Assembly: GCA_001799635.1 (NCBI GenBank)
Contig: MGTV01000010.1
Span: 1 to 64,000 of the forward strand
DNA length: 64,000 nt
DNA from: Elusimicrobia bacterium GWA2_62_23
GTDB lineage: Bacteria; Elusimicrobiota; Elusimicrobia; Elusimicrobiales; UBA9959
Reading direction: 5' to 3'
The position numbers were made by a program, and so were the translations under genes. Positions 24,543-32,736 of the stretch are shown piece after piece (position 1 is the stretch's first letter; every line of letters starts with the position of its first letter). The notes beneath the pieces are model-generated. The model was not told where the DNA came from, searched no databases, and saw only the letters and a list, made by a program, of their open reading frames with translations.

Positions 24543-25985
24543 CTAGTCCTGCAGCTGGCCGTGTTCGCGCAGATACTTGCGGATGTGGGAGCGCGCGCCG
24601 GCGGTCTTCACCGTGCCGAGCCAGTCCTTCTTCGGGGCGGAGTTCTTGCGCGTGATGATCTCACAGATGTCGCCGCTCTTCAGCGGGTGGTCCAGGCGGA
24701 CCATCTTGTTATTCACCTTGGCGCCTATGCAGCTGTTCCCAATGTCCGTGTGGATCGTGTAGGCGAAGTCCAGCGGTGTGGCGTCCACAGGGAGCGGCTT
24801 CACGTCGCCCTTCGGGGTGAAGATGAAGATCTGGTCCAGCTCCAGGTCGGTCTTGAAGCTCTCTATGAACTCGCGCGGGCTGGAGAGGTCCTGCAGCCAT
24901 TCCATCCACTGGCGCAGCCAGTTGAGTTTTTCGTCCAGGTGCTTGTCGGCGCCCTTGTCGCCCAGCTTGTAGCGCCAGTGCGCGGCGATGCCGTACTCCG
25001 AGGTGCGGTGCATGTCCTCGGTGCGGATCTGGATCTCTATGATCTCGCCGGAAGCGGCCATTACGCTGGTGTGGAGGCTCTGGTAAAGGTTCATCTTGGG
25101 CACGGCGATGTAGTCCGTGAACGAGCCGGCCACCGGCTTGAAGACGGAGTGCACGACGCCCAGCAGTGCGTAGCAGTTGATGACGGTGTCGGTGATGACG
25201 CGTACGGCGAGAGCGTCCTGGATCTCTTCGAATGGCTTCTGCTGGCGCAGCATCTTGCGGTAGATGGAATAGAGGTTCTTCACGCGGGCCAGCACTCGGT
25301 GCGGCACGTTGGCGCCGGCCAGATGCTTTTCCAGCTCGGTCTTGAAGTCCGCCAGCAGTTTCTCGCGCATGGCGTAGCGCAGCTGCACCTTGGCCAGCAG
25401 GCTCTGGTACTCGTCGGGGTGCAGGTATTTGAATGACAGGTCCTCCAGCTCCGATTTCAGGTGGAAGATGCCCAGGCGCTGCGCCAGCGGGGCGTAGAGT
25501 GAAATGGTCTCGTGGCTGATCTCCAGTTGCTTTTCCTTGGGCATGAAGTTCAGCGTGCGCATGTTGTGCAGGCGGTCGGCCAGTTTGATGACGATGACGC
25601 GGATATCCTTGGCGGTGGCCAGGATCATCTTGCGCCAGTTCTCGGCCTGGGCCTCGTCGCGCGAGGAGAACTTTAGCGTCTCGATCTTGGTCACGCCCGA
25701 GACCAGCGTGTAGATCTCCTCGCCGAATTCCTTCTTGAAGGTCTCGTGGGGGATCTTGGTGTCCTCCAGCACGTCGTGCAGGAGGCCCGCCGCCACGGTC
25801 TCCAGGTCCATCTTGTAATCCACCAGGATCTCGGCCACGGCCGCGCAGTGCACGAAATACTTTTCCCCGGAGGCGCGCTTCTGCTCCTGGTGGGATTCGC
25901 TGGCGTAGTTCCAGGCGTATTCCAGCAGGGTGGTGTCCTGGGACGAGTATTCACGGAATTTTTTAAGTAGGTCTTCCAGTTCCAT
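24543..25985 (-). CDS. rel: RelA/SpoT-type (p)ppGpp synthetase/hydrolase, short form
   Basis: The 480-residue protein has the HD hydrolase domain with LLHDVLEDT (His70, Asp71), the synthetase domain (about 215-350) with YSIYRKM and the YQSLHT and EIQIRT motifs, and a TGS domain (about 383-445). It ends shortly after TGS, whereas long Rel proteins continue with helical, zinc-finger and ACT domains to about 730 residues. The ribosome-sensing C-terminus is therefore missing. No continuation is seen downstream, because the stop is followed at once by the next gene. It lies four bases after the ZIP gene. Confidence 0.93.
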   Translation of the reverse strand: MELEDLLKKFREYSSQDTTLLEYAWNYASESHQEQKRASGEKYFVHCAAVAEILVDYKMDLETVAAGLLHDVLEDTKIPHETFKKEFGEEIYTLVSGVTKIETLKFSSRDEAQAENWRKMILATAKDIRVIVIKLADRLHNMRTLNFMPKEKQLEISHETISLYAPLAQRLGIFHLKSELEDLSFKYLHPDEYQSLLAKVQLRYAMREKLLADFKTELEKHLAGANVPHRVLARVKNLYSIYRKMLRQQKPFEEIQDALAVRVITDTVINCYALLGVVHSVFKPVAGSFTDYIAVPKMNLYQSLHTSVMAASGEIIEIQIRTEDMHRTSEYGIAAHWRYKLGDKGADKHLDEKLNWLRQWMEWLQDLSSPREFIESFKTDLELDQIFIFTPKGDVKPLPVDATPLDFAYTIHTDIGNSCIGAKVNNKMVRLDHPLKSGDICEIITRKNSAPKKDWLGTVKTAGARSHIRKYLREHGQLQD

Positions 25986-25989
25986 AAGG

Positions 25990-26709
25990 TCAGCCGCCGA
26001 AGAAGTGTATGAGGATGACGGTAGCGAAGCCGAGCGGGAAAACGAGGGCGGTAAGCCGGTCGTAGCTCTTGTGCAGGCGCGGCAGGATGTCGGCCATGGC
26101 GATATAGAGGAACGAACCGCCGGACAGACCCAGGATGAAGGCCTCCGCGCCCGGCGGGATGGTCCTGATGAGCGGGGCCGCCAGCAGGGCGCCGGCCGGC
26201 GTGGCCGCGGCCAGCCACAGGGAATACTTCAGGGCTTCACCCCGGGTCTTGCCGGAGTGCAGCAGCAGCGACACCAGCGTGACGCCGTCGGCGAATTTGT
26301 GCAGGATGACGCCCAGGGCCACGTTGACGCCGGCCACGGTGCCGGGGGTGAAGCCCACCGCGATATTGAAGCCGTCGAGCAGGGAGTGCAGCCCCATGGC
26401 GGCGAAAGCGGCGGCGCCCACGTGGTGCACGTGGCAGTCTTCCATGAATTCGCTGCAGGCGCTGTGCGCCGCGAAGGTTTCCAGGGTGAACAGGGCGAGG
26501 AGGGCCGCGAGGGCGCCGTAGGAAAGGGCCTGCGGGGAAAGCGCCGAGCCGGCCGGCAGGATATCCAGCAGGGCCGCCGCTATGAGCACGCCGGCGGCGT
26601 AGGCCAGCGCGCGGGCGAGGAAGGTCCGGCTGAAGCCGCCGAAGCGCAGCACCGCCCCCGCCCCTGCCAGGGTGAAGACCACCGCGATAGCGCTGAAGAG
26701 TGTTACCAT
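25990..26709 (-). CDS. ZIP family metal transporter
   Basis: The 239-residue protein has about eight membrane segments and the ZIP metal-site motifs HSLLDGFNIAVGF and HKFADG in the central helices. A histidine-containing loop with CHVHHVG lies before them. ZIP proteins import zinc, iron or manganese. TATAAA (26716-26721, minus strand) lies only six bases before the ATG, so the mRNA may be leaderless. It heads the unit that continues with rel, the release-factor-like gene and a radical SAM gene. Confidence 0.92.
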   Translation of the reverse strand: MVTLFSAIAVVFTLAGAGAVLRFGGFSRTFLARALAYAAGVLIAAALLDILPAGSALSPQALSYGALAALLALFTLETFAAHSACSEFMEDCHVHHVGAAAFAAMGLHSLLDGFNIAVGFTPGTVAGVNVALGVILHKFADGVTLVSLLLHSGKTRGEALKYSLWLAAATPAGALLAAPLIRTIPPGAEAFILGLSGGSFLYIAMADILPRLHKSYDRLTALVFPLGFATVILIHFFGG

Positions 26710-26715
26710 AAAAAC

Positions 26716-26721
26716 TTTATA
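26716..26721 (-). promoter_or_regulatory. -10 box of the ZIP/rel operon
   Basis: TATAAA on the minus strand, six bases before the ATG at 26709. No clear -35 is seen in the GC-rich upstream DNA, so this is a weak prediction. Confidence 0.4.
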
Positions 26722-26810
26722 TCCGAGCGGCCTGCTGGCGCGGACTGGGCCGGGTTAGCAAAAGCCCCCCGGAAGGCGAGGCTTGCGTAAGCGCCGAGCC
26801 TGAGGGCGGC

Positions 26811-26839
26811 AGGCGCGCGCACGGTGTGCGCGACGCCGG
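26811..26839. repeat. GC-rich intergenic motif shared with 3648-3682
   Basis: AGGCG, CACGGTGTGCG and GACGCCGG occur here in the order found on the minus strand at 3648-3682. The surrounding 26710-26877 gap between the ZIP gene and msbA otherwise holds only short GC-rich inverted repeats and no gene that I can support. Confidence 0.3.
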
Positions 26840-26877
26840 TTTTGCGTTCCGGCCCAGTTCGCGTCAGCTTGTGGCCG

Positions 26878-28641
26878 CTAACTCTGCGCCTCGTAGAGGC
26901 CCTTATAAATGCCGCCGAGCCGGAGCAGTTCGTCGTGGGTGCCGGTCTCGGCCAGTTCGCCTTTCTTGAGCACGAAGATCTTGTCCGCGTTCTTCACGGT
27001 GGAGAGGCGGTGCGCCACCATGACCACGGTGCGGCCGCCCAGGATGCGCTCTATGGCGCCCTGCACGGCCTGCTCGCTGGCGGTGTCCAGGTTGGAGGTG
27101 GCCTCGTCCAGCAGCAGGATCTTGGGGCGCTTGATGATGGCGCGCGCTATGGCCAGGCGCTGGCGCTGGCCGCCGGAAAGCTTCACGCCGCGCTCGCCCA
27201 GCACGGTCTCGTAGCCCTGCGGCATGGCGGAGATGAAGGCGTGGGCGTCGGCGGCCTTGGCCGCTTCCACCACTTCCTCCATGGAGGCGCCGGGCATGCC
27301 TATCTTGATGTTGCCCAGCACGGTGTCGTCGAAGAGGATGGTGTCCTGCGTGACCAGGCCCATGTGGGAGCGCAGGTCCGTGGTGTCCAGGTCCAGCATG
27401 TCGTGGCCGTCCACTTCTATCCGGCCGGAAACCGGGTCGAAGAAGCGCAGCAGCATGTGCACGATGGTGGTCTTGCCCGAGCCGGAGGGGCCCACGAAGG
27501 CCGCCACTTCGCCGGGGTTGATGGTGAACGAGAGGTCCCTGAGGATCTGCGTGTCGCGGGAGGGATATTTGTAGTTGACGCCCTTGAACTCTATCCTGCC
27601 GTCCAGTTTGCTGATGTTCTTGGTGGTCTGCTTGATGACCACGGCGGGTTTTTCCTCGAGGATCTGGTAGATGCGCTCCCAGGCCGCCATGCCCTGCTGC
27701 AGCTTGCTGTTGAGGTTGCCGATGTTCTTGAGCGGCACGTAGGCGGTGACATAGGCCGCGATGAAGGAGAAGAAGTGGGCCACGGTCATGGTGCCGTCGA
27801 AAATGGCCTTGCCGCTCATGTAGATGATGGCGATGAGCACCATGCCGCTGATGAACTCCATCACCGGGCCGCTCATGGCGGTGGCGCGCAGGTAGCGCAT
27901 CATCTTGGAGAAATAGGCGTCGTTGGAGACCCGGAACCGGGCTATGGCCTGGTCCTCGTAGTTGAAGGCCTTCACCACGGTGATGCCCTGCAGGCTTTCC
28001 TGGAACTTGTGGGAGATCTCGCCCACTATCACGTTGCTCTCGGAGCTGGCGCGGCGCATTTTCTTGCCCAGCACGCCGAGCAGTCCCGCTATCAGCGGCA
28101 GCACCACGGTGGCCACCAGCGCCAGTTTCCAGTTGATGTAGAACAACAGTCCCACGCAGGCCACCACGGTGAGGGCGTCGCGGATGCCGTAGAGGGGGAT
28201 GAACTGCACCGTGCTCTGTACGTTGTTGAGGTCGTTGATGACGCGGCTCATCACGTCGGAAGAGCGCTTGCGCCAGTAGAATTCCAGCGACAGCCGGTGG
28301 ATGTGCTCGAAGAGGTCCTCGCGGATCTTCTGCACCACGCGCTGGCCTATCCAGCTCATCAGGTAGCCGTTGATGTATTCCACCGCCATGCGCAGCACAA
28401 AGAGGACCGGCAGGCCCAGGACGATGAGGCGCAGCAGGTCCATGTCCTTGTCCATGAACACGCCCTTGATGACGGGGCCGGAGATGTAGATCACCGCGTT
28501 CTTAATGGCGGCGAGGATGATCATGGAGGCGGCCGCCTGGATGAGGCGGACCTTGTGCGGCTTCAGGTACTGCAGCAGCGCCCTGACCAGGACCTTGAAC
28601 CTGGCCTTGTCGGGCGCTGCGCTCGCGGCGGTGTCGGTCAT
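26878..28641 (-). CDS. msbA: Lipid A export ABC transporter MsbA-like (fused permease/ATPase)
   Basis: The 587-residue half-transporter has a six-helix exporter domain (about 15-320) and a nucleotide-binding domain with Walker A GPSGSGKTT, signature LSGGQRQR, Walker B ILLLDEATS and switch His in VAHRLST. MsbA flips lipid A-core across the inner membrane. That assignment rests on adjacency: it begins two bases after lpxB ends. The general family is certain, the lipid A substrate probable. Confidence 0.88.
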   Translation of the reverse strand: MTDTAASAAPDKARFKVLVRALLQYLKPHKVRLIQAAASMIILAAIKNAVIYISGPVIKGVFMDKDMDLLRLIVLGLPVLFVLRMAVEYINGYLMSWIGQRVVQKIREDLFEHIHRLSLEFYWRKRSSDVMSRVINDLNNVQSTVQFIPLYGIRDALTVVACVGLLFYINWKLALVATVVLPLIAGLLGVLGKKMRRASSESNVIVGEISHKFQESLQGITVVKAFNYEDQAIARFRVSNDAYFSKMMRYLRATAMSGPVMEFISGMVLIAIIYMSGKAIFDGTMTVAHFFSFIAAYVTAYVPLKNIGNLNSKLQQGMAAWERIYQILEEKPAVVIKQTTKNISKLDGRIEFKGVNYKYPSRDTQILRDLSFTINPGEVAAFVGPSGSGKTTIVHMLLRFFDPVSGRIEVDGHDMLDLDTTDLRSHMGLVTQDTILFDDTVLGNIKIGMPGASMEEVVEAAKAADAHAFISAMPQGYETVLGERGVKLSGGQRQRLAIARAIIKRPKILLLDEATSNLDTASEQAVQGAIERILGGRTVVMVAHRLSTVKNADKIFVLKKGELAETGTHDELLRLGGIYKGLYEAQS

Positions 28642-28643
28642 GG

Positions 28644-29792
28644 TCAGCTCAGATAGGAGAGGATCCGGTTCGCGGCCCTCTCGGCGGCGCCGCGGTCCCC
28701 GAGCATGGCGCGCAGGCCTATGAGCTCCTTGCGGGCGGCCTGCATGCGCGGCGGGTTGTTGATGTAGGCGAAAGCTTCCTGCGCCAGATTATCCACCGTG
28801 GCGTTCTCCTGGATCAGTTCCTTCACGGCGGGTTTCTTGAGCAGGATGTTGACCAGGGAGATGTAGGGCGTCTTCACCACCCGCTTGGCGATCTGGTAGG
28901 TGAATTTGGACATCCGGTAGGCCACGGCCATGGGCACGCCCAGCAGGCCGTTCTCCAGCGTGGCGGTGCCGGAGCAGGTAAAGGCGAAGTCCAGCCTGGC
29001 GCGTTCTTTGTAATCCTTCTCGCGCACAATCTCTATGTCCTTGGACCAGTACTTCTCCACGGCCTCCAGCGCCGGCACAATGTTCTCGTCCGGGAATTCC
29101 GGCACCGCGAACAGGTAGGCGCGCGCCTTGGGGTGCTGCTCCTTTATGCGGTAGAAAGCTTTTACGAACAGCGGCAGGTGCCGGGAGATTTCCGACTTGC
29201 GCGAGCCGGGGAGGATGCCGATCTTCAGGACTCCGTCCTCGGAGGGGAACTGCCTTGCCTGCGGCTCGGGCATGAGGTCCAGCAGCGGGTGGCCGACGAA
29301 AGTGGCGTTACCCTTGACCTTCTTGTAGAGGTCGGCTTCGAAGGGGAAGATCACGAAGATCTCCCGGGTGAGCTTGGCTATCTTGGCGGCGCGGCCGGCG
29401 CGGGAGGCCCAGACCTGCGGGCTGATGTAGTAGAAGGCCGGGATCTTGCGGTGCGCGGCCAGGCCCAGCACCTGGTGGTTGAAGCCGTAGAAGTCCACGG
29501 CGATCACGCAGGCCGGGCGCTTCTCTTCCATGTAGCGGCGCAGCAGCTTTATGAGCTTGAACCACAGGAGGAAGTGTTTGAAAGGCTCGGCGAAGCCGAC
29601 GGCCCCCACCGAGACCAGGTTGTAGAGGAAGCGGTTGGAGACTTCCTGCATGCGCACGCCGCCCATGGCGGTGACCGAGAGCTCCGGGTCCTTGGCGCGC
29701 AGGGCCTTGATGAGGCTGGCCGCGTGCAGGTCGCCGGACGGGTCGCCGGCGACTACGAGGATGTTCTTGTTGGTGGGGGCTATTTTGGCCAT
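28644..29792 (-). CDS. lpxB: Lipid-A-disaccharide synthase
   Basis: LpxB joins UDP-2,3-diacylglucosamine and lipid X into the tetraacyl disaccharide at the inner membrane. The 382-residue GT-B protein opens with VVAGDPSGDLHAA, the family signature, and has AVDFYGFNHQ, YYISPQVWASR and LPGSRKSEI blocks. Length is normal. It lies between the Gfo/Idh dehydrogenase gene and msbA, so the later Raetz-pathway steps are grouped here. Confidence 0.96.
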   Translation of the reverse strand: MAKIAPTNKNILVVAGDPSGDLHAASLIKALRAKDPELSVTAMGGVRMQEVSNRFLYNLVSVGAVGFAEPFKHFLLWFKLIKLLRRYMEEKRPACVIAVDFYGFNHQVLGLAAHRKIPAFYYISPQVWASRAGRAAKIAKLTREIFVIFPFEADLYKKVKGNATFVGHPLLDLMPEPQARQFPSEDGVLKIGILPGSRKSEISRHLPLFVKAFYRIKEQHPKARAYLFAVPEFPDENIVPALEAVEKYWSKDIEIVREKDYKERARLDFAFTCSGTATLENGLLGVPMAVAYRMSKFTYQIAKRVVKTPYISLVNILLKKPAVKELIQENATVDNLAQEAFAYINNPPRMQAARKELIGLRAMLGDRGAAERAANRILSYLS

Positions 29793-29812
29793 ATGCGGTT
29801 GGGCGGCGCCGG

Positions 29813-30883
29813 TCAGTTCTTGTCTATGCCGGCGTTCTTGAGGCCTTCCTCCACCAGCACCTTGGTGGCTTTGCCGATGTCGGCGAGCGCCCCGGCCAGG
29901 GACTCGGGGGATTCTTCGGTCTTGGAGGCGGACACTTCGAAGCGGCGCATCTGGTTGGTGATGTCGAGCGCCAGGCGCAGGGCCTTCAGGCCCTTCTCGC
30001 CGCTGGGCGTGGGGGTCTTGGAGGTCTTGATGCAGTCTATGAAGTGCGCGAGCTCCTCGCGGATGGGCTGCTTGGGGGCGAACTTGGGATAGGCGATCTC
30101 TATGTCCTTGAGGGAATTCACCACGGGGGTCTTCTTGGTGTAGATCTTAAGGCGCGAGCTCACGTAATCCACCGAGATGTAGGCGTCCTGCTGGTAGATG
30201 CGCATGCGGCGGGAGGCTTCCATGGTGGCGCGGCTGGCGGTGATGTCGGCCACGCAGCCGTTCTTGAACTTCAGGCGCACGTTGGAGATGTCCTCGTGGG
30301 CGCTGAGCATGCTGGCGCCGATGGCCTCGAAGGAGGCCACGTCGGAATCTATCATGGTGAGGATGATGTCCAGGTCGTGGATCATCAGGTCCAGCGTGAC
30401 GCCGGTGGCGGCCACGCGCGGGTCGAACGGCCCGAGGCGCTCGATGGTTACGTAGCGCGGGTTCTTCACGTACTTGAGGGTTTCCACCACGGCCGCGTTG
30501 AAGCGCTCGGAGTGGCCCACCTGCAGCACCACCTTGTTCTTCTCGGACAACTCCAGGAGCTTGCGCGCGCCTTCTTCGGAATTCGTGATGGGCTTTTCCA
30601 TCAGCACGTGCACGCCGGCGCTGAGCGCTTTTATGCCCAGGTCCGCGTGGTACTCGGTAGGAGCGGCTATCACGAGGGCGTCCACCTGGCCGAGCAGCTC
30701 TTCCACGGTCTTGTAGGCCACGCAGTTGTGGCGCCAGGCCAGCATCTGCGCGCGCAGCAGGTTGGGGTCCGAGACGCCCACCAGTTCCACGCCGGGCATT
30801 GAGGAAAGGGTTTTGGAGTGGAAGCCGCCCAGCTTGCCGGCGCCCACGACGCCGAAACGGAGTTTCTTTTCTTTATCAGCCAT
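29813..30883 (-). CDS. Gfo/Idh/MocA family NAD(P)-dependent oxidoreductase
   Basis: The 356-residue protein has an N-terminal Rossmann fold with GVVGAGKLGGFH (8-19), the family motif EKPITNS (lysine near 96) and a C-terminal beta-sheet domain. Such enzymes oxidise or reduce sugars, often UDP-sugars. Its place directly upstream of lpxB, in a window rich in lipid A genes, suggests a UDP-GlcNAc 3-dehydrogenase of the GnnA type that prepares 3-amino lipid A precursors. No GnnB transaminase gene is present nearby, so this remains speculative. Confidence 0.85.
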   Translation of the reverse strand: MADKEKKLRFGVVGAGKLGGFHSKTLSSMPGVELVGVSDPNLLRAQMLAWRHNCVAYKTVEELLGQVDALVIAAPTEYHADLGIKALSAGVHVLMEKPITNSEEGARKLLELSEKNKVVLQVGHSERFNAAVVETLKYVKNPRYVTIERLGPFDPRVAATGVTLDLMIHDLDIILTMIDSDVASFEAIGASMLSAHEDISNVRLKFKNGCVADITASRATMEASRRMRIYQQDAYISVDYVSSRLKIYTKKTPVVNSLKDIEIAYPKFAPKQPIREELAHFIDCIKTSKTPTPSGEKGLKALRLALDITNQMRRFEVSASKTEESPESLAGALADIGKATKVLVEEGLKNAGIDKN

Positions 30884-30983
30884 GATGTCCTCTGGACCGA
30901 AAAATAAGCGAAAACGAGCCGGAAGCCGGCTTGGGGCCCGACTTCTATCTTATTATTCTACTAAATATGTACGGGGAACGGCT

Positions 30984-31628
30984 TCAGGCGCCGGCGGCGA
31001 GCAGCCTCTCCGCCTCTTCGGTAAGGGCGTTCAGGCTAGCTTCCACTTCCAGGGCCTTCGCGGCGATATCGTCGGTCTCGGCCACGTGGATGGGGTCGCC
31101 GTAAACGGCCTCTATGCGGCCGAAGGGCAGGGGGAACTGGTACTTGTCCCAGCTGCGCAGGATCTTCTTCTTCGAAAGGGCGCAGGCGGCGGGTATTACG
31201 GGGATGCCGGCCTTCTGCGCGATAAAGATTATGCCGGGATGGACCTTGAAGATGGGGCCCTTGGGGCCGTCGGGGGTGACGGCTATGGAATAGCCCGCGC
31301 GCGCCGCCTTGGTGAGCGCGCGCAGGGACTGCGAGCCGCCGGTGGTGGAGGAGCCGCGGATCACGTTGAAGCCCATGCCGAGCAGGATGCGGGCCATGTA
31401 CTCGCCGTCCTTGCTCTGGCTGACCAGGCCGCAAAGTCCCTGGTTGCGGTGCAGCCAGATCATCAGCACTTCCTGCCGGTGCCAGAGGGCGTAGACGGCC
31501 GGGCCCGGGTGCCGGCTGTTCCCCTTCACGGTTACGCGGGAAGTGGCGCCGAGCAGGCGGATATACAGCCTGGCCAGCAGCGAAAGCAGCCAGTGGGCGG
31601 GCGAGTTCTTGTAAAGCAGTTCGTTCAT
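30984..31628 (-). CDS. Lysophospholipid acyltransferase family protein (DUF374)
   Basis: The 214-residue protein fits the DUF374 group: the acyltransferase-type motif WHRQEVLMIW (about 49-58), then SQSKDGEYMARIL, RGSSTTGG and TPDGPKGP. It would transfer an acyl chain to lipid A or another membrane lipid, in place of a classical LpxL. Its promoter is visible at 31655-31684, about 20 bases from the ATG. It leads the minus-strand group continuing to Gfo/Idh, lpxB and msbA. Confidence 0.88.
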   Translation of the reverse strand: MNELLYKNSPAHWLLSLLARLYIRLLGATSRVTVKGNSRHPGPAVYALWHRQEVLMIWLHRNQGLCGLVSQSKDGEYMARILLGMGFNVIRGSSTTGGSQSLRALTKAARAGYSIAVTPDGPKGPIFKVHPGIIFIAQKAGIPVIPAACALSKKKILRSWDKYQFPLPFGRIEAVYGDPIHVAETDDIAAKALEVEASLNALTEEAERLLAAGA

Positions 31629-31654
31629 CAGTATCGTGGCAGTGCGCGGCTTAA

Positions 31655-31684
31655 TTATAAGAATAAACCGCCGGGATAAACAAC
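31655..31684 (-). promoter_or_regulatory. Promoter of the DUF374/Gfo-Idh/lpxB/msbA group
   Basis: On the minus strand, TTGTTT (31679-31684) and a perfect TATAAT (31655-31660) are 18 bases apart, upstream of the ATG at 31628. Confidence 0.6.
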
Positions 31685-31953
31685 ACAGGGGGCTATAATT
31701 ACTATATTCCTGACGGGGCTGTCTGGTGCGGCTGGCATCCTGTTTTTTGTGCCTTTTAAAAATACAAATTTGTTGTGTTACCTCGCTGGTCCCAAAAGGA
31801 CATGTCTGCGGTTCGGGCCTTTAGTTCTGGGAATATGGTCATAAAGTCATCCGCGCTTACCGATAACCGCGCTTTTGTTTTTTAAGGGGGGATGAAACCT
31901 TTTTGGCCCGGGCGCATCTAAAAAGCGCGGGAAAAAGCTGGAAAGGAGAACCG
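31685..31953. other. Intergenic region without a recognisable gene
   Basis: Between the divergent acyltransferase and DUF6132 genes lies DNA of lower GC content than the surroundings. A plus-strand TATAAT occurs near 31694 without a clear -35. A run TTTTGTTTTTTAAGGGGGG near 31873-31890 and GGAAAGGAGAACC before the next ATG are the only other signals. I see no open frame with coding character, no RNA gene and no repeat. Confidence 0.4.
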
Positions 31954-32121
31954 ATGCAGGTCATGGAAATAGCGGGAGGGGCGGCGGCTGGCGGAGTGCT
32001 GGGGTATCTCTGGCACAGGCTGGTGGGCTGTTCCACCGGGGCCTGCCCGATAGTCAGGAACCCCTATTCCAGCGTGATCTGGGGCGCTATACTTGGACTT
32101 TCTTTCTCGCTGAACAAGTGA
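31954..32121 (+). CDS. Small membrane protein, DUF6132-like
   Basis: This 55-residue protein has two hydrophobic segments (about 3-24 and 38-54) around the motif GCSTGACPIVRNPY, with two cysteines facing the loop, as in the DUF6132 family. The ATG at 31954 has an excellent AAAGGAG ribosome-binding site; the longer reading from 31903 has none. It sits 14 bases before a thioredoxin gene. The family often occurs beside thioredoxins or rhodanese-type proteins, so a thiol or sulfur role is likely. Confidence 0.85.
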   Translation: MQVMEIAGGAAAGGVLGYLWHRLVGCSTGACPIVRNPYSSVIWGAILGLSFSLNK

Positions 32122-32135
32122 TGCGGAGGAATACG

Positions 32136-32489
32136 ATGCAGAATATCAATACTGAGACGTTCAAGGCTAAAATCTTCGATTTCGAAAAGAACAAGGAGTG
32201 GAAGTTCTCCGGCGACAGACCATGCATAGTGGATTTTTACGCCGACTGGTGCGGGCCGTGCAAGATGATAGCGCCCGTACTGGAGGAACTCTCTAAGAAA
32301 TACGAGGGGAAGCTCGACGTCTACAAGATAAACACCGACCAGGAGCAGGAGCTGGCCGGCGCTTTCGGCATACAGAGCATCCCCAGCCTTCTCTTCATCC
32401 CGATGGCCGGCAAGCCGCAGATGGCGCAGGGCGCGCTGCCCAAGGAAACGCTGGAGAAGGTCATAGCCGACGTGCTCGCGGTGAAGTGA
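32136..32489 (+). CDS. Thioredoxin
   Basis: The 117-residue protein has the thioredoxin fold with active site DWCGPCKM and cis-proline in QSIPSLLF. It is slightly longer at the N-terminus than classical TrxA. There is no signal peptide, so it acts in the cytosol, reducing protein disulfides. The ATG at 32136 follows CGGAGGAATACG. It is coupled to the DUF6132 gene and closed by a hairpin. Confidence 0.95.
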   Translation: MQNINTETFKAKIFDFEKNKEWKFSGDRPCIVDFYADWCGPCKMIAPVLEELSKKYEGKLDVYKINTDQEQELAGAFGIQSIPSLLFIPMAGKPQMAQGALPKETLEKVIADVLAVK

Positions 32490-32504
32490 ACCTGTAAAAA
32501 AGGC

Positions 32505-32550
32505 GCTTAAGCCCACCGGCCCCGGCCGGTGGCTTTTGCTTAAGAAAAAG
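32505..32550 (+). terminator. Probable terminator after thioredoxin
   Basis: CCACCGGCC and GGCCGGTGG form a tight hairpin followed by CTTTTG, inside a wider CTTAAG...CTTAAG pair. The loop is short and the T run modest. The rest of the gap up to 32736 shows nothing else. Confidence 0.55.
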
Positions 32551-32736
32551 TCTTTTCCTACGGAGCAGTCCCTATGTCCCATCCCGCCGCATTGTTCTCG
32601 CAGGTCCCTTCGCAACCCATTTCTATTTGCTGACAGAATTCCCCGTGTTCTGCCCGGCGGAAAGGCCGCGCGCAAAAACGCGTCAGGGGAAGGTGGGGAA
32701 GGCGGGTGAAACTGTCGAGAACTGTGCTTATGTTTT

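Noticed and set aside
26710-26877. Small gene in the gap between the ZIP gene and msbA
   Set aside because: No frame has a start with a ribosome-binding site, and the sequence is dominated by short GC-rich inverted repeats.
31685-31953. Riboswitch or small RNA in the long gap before the DUF6132 gene
   Set aside because: I could not build a conserved riboswitch core or a convincing terminator from this sequence. Weak pairings such as GCG/CGC near 31855 are not enough.
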